A DNA stretch of 39,622 nucleotides. It comes from Phycisphaeraceae bacterium. GTDB taxonomy: Bacteria > Planctomycetota > Phycisphaerae > Phycisphaerales > UBA1924. Below are positions 7,588 to 16,332 of this stretch, in pieces. The notes under the pieces are model-generated. The model was not told where the DNA came from. It made no database searches and worked only from the letters and a program-made list of their open reading frames with translations. The DNA lies in contig JAJTGZ010000017.1 of NCBI GenBank assembly GCA_021299385.1, forward strand, positions 1-39,622. Direction: 5' to 3'. The number at the start of each line of letters is the position of its first letter. Position 1 is the first letter of the stretch. The translations under genes and the position numbers were made by a program.

Positions 7588-8547
7588 ATGATGCCGAGGG
7601 TGCTTGTTCTTGGAGGCGGGCCGGACGCCGAGCGTGAGGTTTCGATCAAGTCGGCGACGGCGATTGCTGAGGGTCTGCGAGCGTCGGGGCGGCACGAGGT
7701 TCGGCTGGAGATCATCGAGCGATTGACGGGTGCGGAGCTGAAGGCGTTGCCTGGGGACGTGATTTTCCCGTATTTGCACGGGCCGTGGGGTGAGGGTGGG
7801 CCGCTGCAGGATGTGCTCGAGGCGGATGGGAGGGCGTTTGTGGGCAGTGGGGCGGTGGCGTCGCGTTTGGCGATGGACAAGGTTGCGAGCAAGCAGATCG
7901 CGGGGATGATGAGCGTGCCGACGCCGCCGATGTTTGTGCTCTCTAGCACCCAGGACCGCTGCCCGTTTGGATTCCCGGTGGTGGTCAAGCCGATCCATGA
8001 TGGGAGCACGGTGGGGCTGCACATCTGCGGCGATGCGCAGGGGTGGGAGCGGGCGATGGGTGTGATCGCCGGGGAGCGGGCCAAGGGGTTGGTGCGTAGT
8101 TATATGGTTGAGCCGAAGATCGGTGGGCAGGGTTGGGCGCGGGAGTTGACGGTGGGGCTTCTGGACAACCAGCCGTTGCCGATTATTGAGATTGTGCCCA
8201 AGGACGGGTTGTATGACTACGAGGCGAAGTATGTGCGTAATGACACGCGGTATGTGCTTGACCCTGTGCTGCCTGCGGGCGTTGGGGAGCGGGTGCAGGG
8301 GTGGTCGGTGAAGATAGCCGCGGCGATGCGTTGCCGGCATGTGGCGCGGGTGGACTTCATGCTCGAGCAGCCGGGCGCGGGGGCGGGTGGGGGTGGTCAG
8401 GTGTATTTTTTGGAGATCAACACGACGCCTGGGTTTACGGATCATTCGCTGGTGCCGAAGGCTGCTAAGAGTCTTGGGCTGAGCATGTCGGCGGTGTGCG
8501 ACCGGCTGGTGGAGCTGGCGATTCGTGATGGTGGCGGGGTGCGGTGA
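7588..8547 (+). CDS. ddl: D-alanine--D-alanine ligase
   Basis: 319 aa from ATG 7588 (an ATG pair; GAAGGG lies just upstream). Makes D-Ala-D-Ala for the peptidoglycan stem peptide. ATP-grasp enzyme: N-terminal LVLGGGPDAEREVS loop, IFPYLHGPWGEGG, the central ATP-binding VVVKPIHDGSTVGL, ELTVGLLDNQPLPIIEI, and the Mg-binding RVDFML...YFLEINTTPGFT end. Third gene of a murC-murB-ddl cluster, converging on the helicase gene with a 28-bp gap and no evident terminator. Confidence 0.96.
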   Translation: MMPRVLVLGGGPDAEREVSIKSATAIAEGLRASGRHEVRLEIIERLTGAELKALPGDVIFPYLHGPWGEGGPLQDVLEADGRAFVGSGAVASRLAMDKVASKQIAGMMSVPTPPMFVLSSTQDRCPFGFPVVVKPIHDGSTVGLHICGDAQGWERAMGVIAGERAKGLVRSYMVEPKIGGQGWARELTVGLLDNQPLPIIEIVPKDGLYDYEAKYVRNDTRYVLDPVLPAGVGERVQGWSVKIAAAMRCRHVARVDFMLEQPGAGAGGGGQVYFLEINTTPGFTDHSLVPKAAKSLGLSMSAVCDRLVELAIRDGGGVR

Positions 8548-8575
8548 CGGGGCGTAGGGAATCGCGCGAGCGGGT

Positions 8576-10285
8576 TTAATAGCGGCGTTTGCCGCCGGGC
8601 CGGCCACCGGGCCGGCCACCATTGGAACCTCCGCCTGGTCCACCGCTGGGTCTGCCGCCGCGTGTGCGGTTGCCGCCGCGGTATCCATCGTTGTTGGGAG
8701 TGCGTGGGGCGTTGAAGTCGCGTTGGGGCGTGCGGGGGCGAGCGTGCTCGGAGGGTGGCAGGCCCATGCTTTGTCGGGTTTGGCGTTCGGTGTGGGTTGG
8801 AGTTGCGGGGTTGGTGGTGTTCGGGCGTGCGCCGTGGCCTTGTCGTGGTCCGTCGCGTGAGGGCGAGCCGTAGGAGCCGCCGGCGTAGCGGTTGTTGGGG
8901 CGGTCGTGGGAGTGGCCGGGTGAGTGGCCAGATGAGTGATGGGGGGCTTTGCCTTGATAGCCGGCGTATTGCTGGCGGTCCTCGGCTTCGCGTTCGGTGG
9001 GTTCGAGTTTGGGGAGGTTGTCGGGCAGTGGGGTCGGGGTGAGGCGTTTGCCGGTGAGGCGTTCGATGCTGCGGAGGAGGTCGCGTTCGTCGGCATCACA
9101 GAAGGCGATGGCGATGCCGGTGTTTCCGGCTCGGCCTGTGCGGCCGATGCGGTGGATGTAGGCCTCGGCCTCCATGGGCAGGTCGAAGTTGAAGACGTGT
9201 GTAACGGCGTCGATATCCAGGCCTCGTGCGGCGACGTCGGTGGCGACGAGGACGCGGAAGCGTCCTGTGGCGAAGGCGTCGAGCGCGCGGGCGCGTTGGT
9301 TCTGGGCCTTGTTGCCATGGATTGCGACTGCGGGGACGCCGTTGCGGACGAGTTTTTCGGTAACGCGGTCGGCGCCGTGCTTGGTTTTGGTGAAGACGAC
9401 GCAGCGTTTGGCGGCGGGGTCGGCCAGCAGGTGCATGAGCAGGGCGGGCTTGCTCTTTTTGGGCAGGAAGTAAAGGCGTTGTTCGATCTTGGGGGCAGCG
9501 GAGGCGACGGGTGTTACAGCGACCTTGACGGGCTGCTTGAGCAGGGCGTCGGCCAGGTGCTGGATCTCGCGTGGCATTGTGGCGCTAAAGAGCATGGTCT
9601 GGCGTGTGGGGGCGAGTGCGGCGCTGATGCGTTTGATGGGGACGATGAAGCCCATGTCGAGCATGCGGTCAGCCTCGTCGAGGACGAAGATTTGCACGTT
9701 GGTGAGGTTGATGTGGCCCTGCTGTTTGAGGTCTTCGAGCCGGCCTGGGGTGGCGACGAGGATGTCGACGCCTGCGCGCAAGGCGCGGACTTGTTGGGCT
9801 TGGCCTACGCCGCCGAAGACGACGGTGTGGCGGAGGGTTGTGTGCCTGCCGTAGGTTGCGAAGCTGTCGCCGATCTGGCTGGCGAGTTCGCGTGTGGGGC
9901 TGAGGACGAGGACGCGCGGGAGGTGCCGGCCATTGACGAGGGCGTCGCTGGGGGTGGTGAGCAGTCGTGAGAGGATCGGGAGGGCGAAGGCGGCGGTTTT
10001 GCCGGTGCCTGTTTGCGCGCAGCCGAGGACGTCGCGGCCGGCGAGTGCGGGGCCGATGGCCTTGGCCTGGATCGGCGTGGGGGTGTGATAGCCCTGGTCG
10101 GTCAGTGCGGCGAGGACGGGCTTGGCCAGGTGGAGGGAGGCGAAGGTAATGCCAGCGGCGGGTGTGGCTGGGTGTGCTGCGGTTGTGTGGCCGTTGGCGT
10201 GGGTGGTTGTTGGGGGCGTGTGCTGTTGGGGTGTAGGAGGGGTGTGGTGTGCGTGTGAGGTGGACGAGAGTGGTTCGGAGGACAT
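8576..10285 (-). CDS. DEAD-box RNA helicase (RhlE type)
   Basis: 569 aa. ATP-dependent RNA unwinding, probably in ribosome assembly or RNA decay. All core motifs are present: Q motif (GYHTPTPIQ), motif I AQTGTGKT (residues 90-97), PTRELA, TPGR, DEAD, SAT, then the second RecA domain ending with HRIGRTGRAG. About 45 residues of His/Thr/Pro-rich low complexity precede the core. The last 130 residues are a basic Arg/Gly/Asn/Pro tail of the kind that binds RNA non-specifically and often promotes condensates. The start has no strong Shine-Dalgarno. Confidence 0.94.
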   Translation of the reverse strand: MSSEPLSSTSHAHHTPPTPQQHTPPTTTHANGHTTAAHPATPAAGITFASLHLAKPVLAALTDQGYHTPTPIQAKAIGPALAGRDVLGCAQTGTGKTAAFALPILSRLLTTPSDALVNGRHLPRVLVLSPTRELASQIGDSFATYGRHTTLRHTVVFGGVGQAQQVRALRAGVDILVATPGRLEDLKQQGHINLTNVQIFVLDEADRMLDMGFIVPIKRISAALAPTRQTMLFSATMPREIQHLADALLKQPVKVAVTPVASAAPKIEQRLYFLPKKSKPALLMHLLADPAAKRCVVFTKTKHGADRVTEKLVRNGVPAVAIHGNKAQNQRARALDAFATGRFRVLVATDVAARGLDIDAVTHVFNFDLPMEAEAYIHRIGRTGRAGNTGIAIAFCDADERDLLRSIERLTGKRLTPTPLPDNLPKLEPTEREAEDRQQYAGYQGKAPHHSSGHSPGHSHDRPNNRYAGGSYGSPSRDGPRQGHGARPNTTNPATPTHTERQTRQSMGLPPSEHARPRTPQRDFNAPRTPNNDGYRGGNRTRGGRPSGGPGGGSNGGRPGGRPGGKRRY

Positions 10286-10573
10286 CTAAACAATACCATT
10301 TCCGCCCGCGGTCTTGCGACGGCCACCGGTCGGCGAATGTGCCGATGGGGGGAGCGCAAGCCCGAGGGCTTGATTGAGTTCGGGCGAGGCGTGTGCGCCA
10401 AACGTTGGGGCTCACGTGCTGCCGTACTGGGTTCCTGCGTATGTATGAACGCAGGTGGTCGGCGCGTCCGCGTGTTGCGGCCGCTGCCAGCAGTTTCCCA
10501 GAACGATAGTCCAAGGGCCTCTGGCGATGGTGGAGTATAGGCGTGGTGAGGTGGGGGTGTCGAGTGTTGCGGT

Positions 10574-11746
10574 TTAGGCGACGCGTTTTTCGTCAGGCCG
10601 GATGCTTGCGCGGAGGCACATGTTGATGAGTTGGCGGAGGGGCCTGATGGACTCATTGATGCTGCCAGTGGCGTCGAGGGCCAGGATGGCGAGCTCGGCG
10701 CTGTCGCCGATGGGCTTGAAGCCGAGGGAGGGTGCGCTGCCTCGGATTTGGATGCAGAGCCTGCGTAGGTCGGCGGTGTTCTCTGTGGAGATGGCCTTGG
10801 AGATCTGGACGGAGAGGAGGCGTAGGTCGTTGATGAACTCGGCGAGGTGCGCGCGTGCGGGGTTGTCTTTTTTGAGGGAGGAGTAGAGGACGGCCGAGCC
10901 CCCGTTGTCGGATGCGTCCATGAGGAGGAACTCGGCGATGGCCTGGAGGATTTTCTCGCTGGTCAGGGGCTTGCTGACGACGGCGCTGGCACGGGCATTG
11001 GTTGCGGCCCTGGTGGTGCCGACGTGTGTGTCTGCGGCGATGAGGATGATGGGTACCCGAGTGCCGGTGTTGCGGATTTTATCGACGAGTTCGGTGCCGG
11101 GCATGTCGGGCAGGTCGTTGTCGATGAGCAGGGCTTCGAATCCCTCGGCGCAGCGTGCGAGGGCCTCGTGGGCGTTGTCGATGGAGGTAACGTTCAGGGA
11201 GGTTTCGCCGAGGAAGTGGCGGACGAGGCGGCGGTCCAGGGCCGAGTCGCAGACGTACATGACGGTGCCGCTGAGGTGCAGGGGGTGGACGTACTCGAGT
11301 GTGAAGCGCCCCTCGAGGGGGTTGACCTCGACGAAGTCGCGGACGTTGACGGGTGCTTTGAACTTGATGCCGATATCGTGGACGCGTCCCCTGACGTGCC
11401 GGCAGCGCATGACCGAGCCTTCGATGTTTTTTTCTTCACCGCTGGGGCTGGTAAGGTAGATGGTGCACAGGGTGCCGGCATGGACGTACGACGAGTGGAG
11501 GATGCCCAGGCCGTCTGGGGAGAGGTTTCGCACGGCGTAGTGCAGGTTGGTGGTAACGCCGCCGGGCTGGCGCATATCGATGCGGACGCAGTTGCGGAGG
11601 AACTTCCAGCGGACGGTGCGTCGTTTGATATCCCCGGAGCTTTCTGAATCGAGTTCGTTGCTGAGGGAGGCGAGCTCGGCCTCTTGCATGCGCAGGGTAT
11701 TGCCGGGTTTTACTGGCTGCTGGAAGGAATGGTATGGGGACGTCAT
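10574..11746 (-). CDS. PilZ - receiver - Hpt-like regulator
   Basis: 390 aa, three parts. Residues about 40-145 are a PilZ domain with the c-di-GMP-binding signature RxxxR (R42, R46) and N-x-S-x-x-G (N74, S76, G79). Residues 160-275 are a response-regulator receiver with phospho-acceptor D209 in LLIDNDLP and K259 in VSKP. Residues about 295-380 look like a four-helix Hpt domain (IRGSAPSLGF matches the usual KGSAxxLGA), but the phosphorylatable His is an Ile (I332). The protein could combine a c-di-GMP signal with a phosphorelay input, with the dead Hpt acting as a docking or dimer module. No kinase is adjacent. The output is unknown. Confidence 0.85.
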   Translation of the reverse strand: MTSPYHSFQQPVKPGNTLRMQEAELASLSNELDSESSGDIKRRTVRWKFLRNCVRIDMRQPGGVTTNLHYAVRNLSPDGLGILHSSYVHAGTLCTIYLTSPSGEEKNIEGSVMRCRHVRGRVHDIGIKFKAPVNVRDFVEVNPLEGRFTLEYVHPLHLSGTVMYVCDSALDRRLVRHFLGETSLNVTSIDNAHEALARCAEGFEALLIDNDLPDMPGTELVDKIRNTGTRVPIILIAADTHVGTTRAATNARASAVVSKPLTSEKILQAIAEFLLMDASDNGGSAVLYSSLKKDNPARAHLAEFINDLRLLSVQISKAISTENTADLRRLCIQIRGSAPSLGFKPIGDSAELAILALDATGSINESIRPLRQLINMCLRASIRPDEKRVA

Positions 11747-12097
11747 CAGGCGTTCTCACAGCAGCGGCGAGGCCACACGCGCATGGGGTGTATCGGCTGG
11801 GCGGGGTGGCGACCGAACCTGATCTTGGGCACAAAGTAACCAGAGTGTGCGCTACCTCCCTGCCGGGGCGGTGTGCTGGGCGGGAGGGGTCGATATCGGA
11901 CCTTGGCGGCAGGTTGGTTGGTGCGGCCGGGGAAGATGACCTCGGCCGAGGCTGCTCAGAGGCCACGTTGTGCGTGCTGGGAGAGGGTGTCGGCGCGGAG
12001 AGCCGGGAGGTTGATGGGGTGGTTTTTTTGGTTTGGGTTGGATGGGGTGTGTTTGGGGCTGTTCAACGGGTTGGGCCGGGTCTACCATTGGCCCCTT
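11747..12097. other. Intergenic region between PilZ regulator and atpI
   Basis: No gene is supported in these 351 bp. The open frame that continues upstream of atpI has no family resemblance or starting signal. The region must hold divergent promoters. The only structure I recognise is the 19-bp motif at 11791-11809, shared with the upstream region of the prepilin-like gene. Confidence 0.5.
11791..11809 (-). promoter_or_regulatory. Shared upstream motif, copy 1
   Basis: On the minus strand this reads CCACCCCGCCCAGCCGATA. It matches 18785-18803 at 18 of 19 positions. It ends 44 nt before the PilZ-regulator start codon, a reasonable promoter distance. The GCCGATA end resembles the -10 half of sigma-28 (FliA) promoters, but no TAAA -35 is visible at the expected spacing. 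Confidence 0.4.
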
Positions 12098-12544
12098 ATG
12101 GCCGAGCAGACGCCCAATATCTCGCGGGAGAACCCCTCTGCGACCGCGCAGGCGCAGCCTGTGGCGTGTGCCCACCCCCCGGTCGTTCGGTTGGGAGTGG
12201 CTTTGGTGGCCTCGTGCCTGGGTGCGGTCGGGGTGGTGCTGCTGACGAGGGTGGCCGGGGTGGCGGATGTGCCGTCGAGTTTGCTGGGGGCGGGGTGCGT
12301 GCTGGCCTCTGGGATCGTGGCGTTGGTGGTGTTGTGGAGTGTGGCCAAGAGCCCGGAGGTGAACGTGGGTGTGGCGAGCCTGGCGTTTTCGGGCGTTCGG
12401 CTGTTTGGGTCGCTGGCCCTTGGCCTGGTGGTGCTGGTGGGGTTGAGCCCGGAGCGGAGCGCGTTTGTGTATACGTTTTTGTTTGCCGCGATTGGTGCGT
12501 TGGTGCTGGAGACTATTGTGCTGCGGCGGTGGGCGGCGTTGTAG
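12098..12544 (+). CDS. AtpI/AtpZ-like F-ATPase accessory membrane protein
   Basis: 148 aa from ATG 12098. Four predicted membrane helices follow a 35-residue polar N terminus: about RLGVALVASCLGAVGVVLL, LGAGCVLASGIVALVVLW, LFGSLALGLVVLVGL and FLFAAIGALVLETIVL. No sequence motif names it. Position, size and topology directly upstream of atpB fit the poorly conserved I subunit, which helps c-ring assembly or Mg2+ uptake. 37 bp separate it from atpB. Confidence 0.65.
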   Translation: MAEQTPNISRENPSATAQAQPVACAHPPVVRLGVALVASCLGAVGVVLLTRVAGVADVPSSLLGAGCVLASGIVALVVLWSVAKSPEVNVGVASLAFSGVRLFGSLALGLVVLVGLSPERSAFVYTFLFAAIGALVLETIVLRRWAAL

Positions 12545-12581
12545 GGGTTGTTTGGGCTGATTTGCCGGGAGTCTGGTGCAT

Positions 12582-13514
12582 ATGAACGAACTGATTTTCA
12601 CCCTGGCGGCCGGCGACCCGGTCTCGCACGTTGCGAACCACAAGTTTGCGGTGATGGACGTGCTTGGGATCAAGGACGTGTGGGTCTGGTCGGGGCACAT
12701 CGGGAACCTGCTGCTGACGGGCTTGATTTTGTGCTTGTTGGGGCCGTGGGTGGCCCGGCAGATCGCGACGGGGCCGGCGAGCCAGGGGAACGACCGGTAC
12801 GTAACCAAGAACAAGTTTGCGCACATGCTCGAGGTGCTCTGCAGCTACCTGCGCGACGAGGTGGCTCGGCCGTTGCTGGGGTCGCGGACGGACCGGTTTT
12901 TGCCCTTCTTGTGGACGCTGTTTTTCTTCATCTGGGTCAACAACCTGCTGGGGATGATCCCGCTCTTGGACATCCAGCACATCGCCAGTGCGCAGATGCG
13001 AGAGAACGGGCTGGCGATGTTTGGTGGCACGGCGACGCAGTCGCTGTTTGTAACTGCGGTGCTGGCGTTGATTAGTTTTTTGATGATCAACATCGCGGGG
13101 ATTCGATCGCTGGGGATCGGGGGTTACCTTGGGCACCTGACGGGGGGCGCGCCGTGGTATATCTGGCCGATCATTGTGCCTGTGGAACTGGTGGGGACGG
13201 TGGTCAAGCCGTTCGCGTTGGCGATCCGATTGTTTGCGAACATGACGGCGGGGCACATTTTGCTGGCGACGCTGCTGGGGTTTTTGGCGACGGGTGCGGC
13301 GACGATTGGCGCGGGTGGGTCTGGGTTCTTGTTGGGGCCGGTGATTATTTTGGCTTCTGGTGTGGGTGCGGTAGCGATCTTCTTCCTGGAGGTCTTTGTA
13401 GCGACCTTGCAGGCGTTTGTGTTTATGTTCCTGACAACGGTGTTTATTTCCCAGCTTGCCCACCATGACCACGAGCATGGTGAGCACCACGGCCACGAGC
13501 ACGCGCACGCGTGA
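12582..13514 (+). CDS. atpB: ATP synthase F0 subunit a
   Basis: 310 aa from ATG 12582 (GGGAG about 9 nt upstream; a GTG two codons earlier is possible). Forms the proton half-channels next to the c ring. The essential arginine is R216 in ALAIRLFANMTAGH, and FFFIWVNNLLGMIP is the family's second signature. Five to six membrane helices. The C terminus ends in an unusual His/Glu-rich tail of about 17 residues (HHDHEHGEHHGHEH and on) that most homologues lack and which may bind divalent metal. Second gene of a truncated atp operon. Confidence 0.96.
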   Translation: MNELIFTLAAGDPVSHVANHKFAVMDVLGIKDVWVWSGHIGNLLLTGLILCLLGPWVARQIATGPASQGNDRYVTKNKFAHMLEVLCSYLRDEVARPLLGSRTDRFLPFLWTLFFFIWVNNLLGMIPLLDIQHIASAQMRENGLAMFGGTATQSLFVTAVLALISFLMINIAGIRSLGIGGYLGHLTGGAPWYIWPIIVPVELVGTVVKPFALAIRLFANMTAGHILLATLLGFLATGAATIGAGGSGFLLGPVIILASGVGAVAIFFLEVFVATLQAFVFMFLTTVFISQLAHHDHEHGEHHGHEHAHA

Positions 13515-13586
13515 AAACAGGCCAGTTATCCCCCGCATCGCTTTGGCGATGCGTGGGAGCATCCCTCGTGGGTGTCGTTTTATTGA

Positions 13587-13877
<291 letters not shown>

Positions 13878-13909
13878 TAGGCCTGGAAGTTGAGAGAATT
13901 TACGAAGAC

Positions 13910-13939
13910 CCCCTGCGTTGCGGGATCGTGCCGCAGGGG
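13910..13939 (+). promoter_or_regulatory. Stem-loop between atpE and atpF
   Basis: CCCCTGCG (13910-13917) pairs perfectly with CGCAGGGG (13932-13939) across a 14-nt loop, followed by TTT. Placed right after the subunit c gene, it could partly terminate transcription or block 3' decay so that c is made in excess over b. The U tract is too short for a strong terminator. Confidence 0.5.
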
Positions 13940-13988
13940 TTTGATAGAGTGTTCTTTCTGGATGGGTGTTTTTTACCGCGGAGTTCAC

Positions 13989-14576
13989 ATGTCGCGCATG
14001 AAAGCCATGATTGCGGGGTTGGTTGCCGGGGTTGTCGTTGTTGCGGGGGTGCCGTCGGCGGCGTTGGCGGGGGAGTCTGGTCCGATCCCTGCGCTCAACG
14101 AGGGGATTGGCACGGCGGTGGCGGCGGTGGTGGTGTTTTTTGTCTGCGCGGTCGTGCTGGGGGTGTTTGTTTGGCCGAAGATTTCTCAGGCGCTCGTCGA
14201 GCGTGAGGAGAAGATCAAGAGCGAGATCGAGGCGGCCGAGCAGGCGCGAGCGCAGGCGAGCGTGGCGCTGGAGCAGTACCAGCGGAGTTTGGCCGAGGCG
14301 CGTGCGGAGGCACAGAAGATGATCGACGCGGCCAAGGCGCAGATGGGCGTGCAGCTGACGGAGATGAAGCTCAGGGGCGAAGCCGAGGCGGCGGCGCTGA
14401 AGGCCAAGACGATGGCGGAGATCGAGGCGGCCAAGAAGCAGGCGATCTCTGACATCTATGGCTACTCATCGACGCTGGCAACGCAGGTGGCGGGGAAGAT
14501 TCTCCGGCGTGAGGTTGGCGTTGCAGACAACGTGCGGCTGATGGACGAGGCGTTGGCCGGGCTGGGGCAGCGGTGA
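13989..14576 (+). CDS. atpF: ATP synthase F0 subunit b
   Basis: 195 aa from ATG 13989. Peripheral stalk that ties F1 to subunit a. The N terminus looks like a signal peptide ending SAALA-GE, then comes one membrane helix (AAVVVFFVCAVVLGVFVW, about residues 43-60) and a long Ala/Glu/Lys-rich coiled coil to the end. The WPKISQALVEREEKI segment after the membrane helix is typical of b subunits. Spaced 116 bp from atpH. Confidence 0.93.
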   Translation: MSRMKAMIAGLVAGVVVVAGVPSAALAGESGPIPALNEGIGTAVAAVVVFFVCAVVLGVFVWPKISQALVEREEKIKSEIEAAEQARAQASVALEQYQRSLAEARAEAQKMIDAAKAQMGVQLTEMKLRGEAEAAALKAKTMAEIEAAKKQAISDIYGYSSTLATQVAGKILRREVGVADNVRLMDEALAGLGQR

Positions 14577-14692
14577 GGTGTTGTTGATGCAGTTGGTGTG
14601 GTGTGAGGTTGTTGTGGACGTGCGGGATCGAAGTGAACGATGAACCAGAGGCCCCCGCAAGCGTGGGGTGCCGGGTGCAGGTGAGGCCAAGC

Positions 14693-15313
14693 ATGCCATT
14701 GATTGATTCCAAGCCCGATGCCGTTGCCTTGATTTATGCCCGTGCGTTGTTTGATGTGGTGCGTACGGGTGCCGGGGCGGGTGGTGTGCAGCGGGCGGCC
14801 GAGGGTGCGCTTGCGGAACTGCAGCAGGTGCTAGAGGAGGCTCGGCAGGACGAGCGGTTTGGGGAGTTTTTGTCTTCGCGGATCGTTGACAGCGACCGGC
14901 GGAGCGTGTCGATCGAGGCGATCTTCGGGGGGCGGTTCTCGCCGATGGTTGTGAACTTTCTGAAGGTGCTTAACGACAAGGGCCGGCTGTACATGCTCCC
15001 CGGTGTGGTGCAGGCGTTTGACTCGGTGGCGCAGCAGAGTTTCGGGCGAGTGGAGGTGGAAGTAACGACGGCCACGCCGATGGATGAGCAGGAGCGCGGT
15101 GCGCTGTCGGCGAGCCTTGCCAAGAAGCTCGGCAAGACGCCGGTGCTGCACTGCAAGGTGAACCCGGCGTTGATTGGTGGGATTCAGATTCAGATCGGCG
15201 ACGAGTTGATTGACACGAGCATTGCCACACGGCTGGGGCAGATCCGCGAGCAGATGGGCACGCGGGGGTCGGCGGTGGTGCGTGCGGGGGCCGAGAGGCT
15301 CATGTCGTTGTGA
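14693..15313 (+). CDS. atpH: ATP synthase F1 subunit delta
   Basis: 206 aa from ATG 14693; the open frame upstream of this is probably untranslated. Delta links the b stalk to the top of F1. The N-terminal helical bundle starts YARALFDV, FLKVLNDKGRL is the middle signature, and the C-terminal LIGGIQIQIGDELIDTSI is diagnostic for the family. It is the last atp gene here: the expected atpA, atpG, atpD and atpC do not follow, and a transposase remnant begins 121 bp downstream. Confidence 0.93.
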   Translation: MPLIDSKPDAVALIYARALFDVVRTGAGAGGVQRAAEGALAELQQVLEEARQDERFGEFLSSRIVDSDRRSVSIEAIFGGRFSPMVVNFLKVLNDKGRLYMLPGVVQAFDSVAQQSFGRVEVEVTTATPMDEQERGALSASLAKKLGKTPVLHCKVNPALIGGIQIQIGDELIDTSIATRLGQIREQMGTRGSAVVRAGAERLMSL

Positions 15314-15320
15314 TGATGGT

Positions 15321-15339
15321 GGGGTGGGTGGGGGAGGGG
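15321..15339 (+). other. Potential G-quadruplex after atpH
   Basis: Four G runs of 4, 3, 5 and 4 joined by single-base loops, starting 8 bp after the atpH stop codon. Single-base loops make this the most stable quadruplex candidate in the window. Confidence 0.55.
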
Positions 15340-15418
15340 TTTGTGTGCCGTGCTGCTCGAACGGTGCGTGGGGGGTGTGGGTTTTGGGGGTAGAGCGTAT
15401 TATGCACTTGAGCCAGAG

Positions 15419-15435
15419 TGCCCGATGATCGGGCA
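15419..15435. repeat. Short perfect hairpin at transposase start
   Basis: TGCCCGATGATCGGGCA: a 7-bp stem with a 3-nt loop ending at the first base of the transposase ATG. May belong to the left end of the original insertion sequence or sequester its translation start. Confidence 0.5.
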
Positions 15436-15722
15436 TGGCAAGGAAGCCGTATCTCGGCGGTGTTACGGATGACGAGTGGGTGTTTGTGGCCCCGTACCTG
15501 GCCCTGATGGGTGAGGACGCGCCTCAGCGGGGGCACGACGTGCGCGAGGTGTTCAACGCCCTGCGATGGATGGTGCGGGCCGGGGCGCCCTGGCGGATGA
15601 TGCTGAATTACTTGCCGCCGTGGCGCAGGGTGCATCAGCAGGCGGGGCGTTGGATCGCGGCGGGGGTGTTCGAGTTGATGGTGCATGATCTGCGGGAGTT
15701 GCCGCGCGTCGCGTGGCCCGGC
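15435..15722 (+). pseudogene. IS5-family transposase, N-terminal remnant
   Basis: The first 92 or so residues (MARKPYLGGVTDDEWVFVAP, then VREVFNALRWMVRAGAPWRMM and GVFELMVHDLREL) match the N-terminal DUF4096 domain of IS5-group transposases. After about 15711 the similarity stops: the DDE catalytic part is absent and the frame continues into unrelated sequence to 15845. The element is dead. It sits exactly where the F1 half of the atp operon would be expected, which suggests that an IS-associated rearrangement broke the operon. Confidence 0.8.
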
Positions 15723-15795
15723 GTGGAGCGGTTTGCCGTTGTTTGTTGTGGGTGGCGTAGAGCGGCGAGTTCTGGGTCCAACTGGCTGCGGAGTG

Positions 15796-16167
15796 TTAGC
15801 CCTTGGTGCTGTGCAGGGCGATGCAGTTGCCCTCACTGTCCTTGAACTCTGCTACAAACCCAAGCTCCCCGATGGCGGTCTTGGGATACAGCACAGCCCC
15901 GCCTGCCGCGATTGCTCGTGCGAGTGTCGTGTCAATGTTGTCGACCGTGAAGTACAACCGGCAGCCCTGCTTTCCTGGCACGTAGCTGTCTCCCATGGCG
16001 AGGGCACCGCCGGCACCTGTGCTGGCGGGATCGGTCGGGAAGAAGGCCATCAGATTGCCGTCAATCTCGCCGCGTTCAAGGGTGAAACGGAAGACGGATT
16101 CGTAGAACACCACGGCCCGGTCCATGTCGTGGACCGGGATCTCGAAGTATTTGACGAGGGCATTCAT
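15796..16167 (-). CDS. VOC (glyoxalase/bleomycin-resistance fold) protein
   Basis: 123 aa, a single VOC module pair. Two beta-alpha-beta-beta-beta repeats are visible: VKYFEIPVHDMDRAVVFYESVF at the start and CRLYFTVDNIDTTLARAIAAGG in the second half, ending FKDSEGNCIALHS. The close match of this layout is to small lactoylglutathione-lyase-like VOC enzymes. The substrate cannot be inferred. It stands alone between the transposase remnant and a divergent flavodoxin-like gene. Confidence 0.9.
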   Translation of the reverse strand: MNALVKYFEIPVHDMDRAVVFYESVFRFTLERGEIDGNLMAFFPTDPASTGAGGALAMGDSYVPGKQGCRLYFTVDNIDTTLARAIAAGGAVLYPKTAIGELGFVAEFKDSEGNCIALHSTKG

Positions 16168-16332
16168 GGGGTGCGTCCGGGCGGGATGTCGCCGCGGCGG
16201 GTCTGTGGGCGTTGTGCATGTGAGTGGTTCATGCGAACATGATAAGGCTCGAGGCTGGCCGTGTTAGGCTGGGGCACGGCTCGGTTGATGGCGGCTCGGT
16301 CGAGCCACGCCGGCGCGGGATACGGTTGGCGC

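Noticed and set aside
6844-9318. 824-codon minus-strand open frame
   Set aside because: Antisense shadow of murB and ddl, created by high-GC codon structure. The translation is Pro/Arg/His/Thr low complexity with no domain.
11791-11809. Full sigma-28 promoter
   Set aside because: The -10-like GCCGATA is present, but no TAAA -35 at about 15 bp in either copy. Kept only as a shared motif.
15435-15845. Active IS5 element
   Set aside because: Only the N-terminal domain remains; there is no DDE catalytic region and no matching right end.
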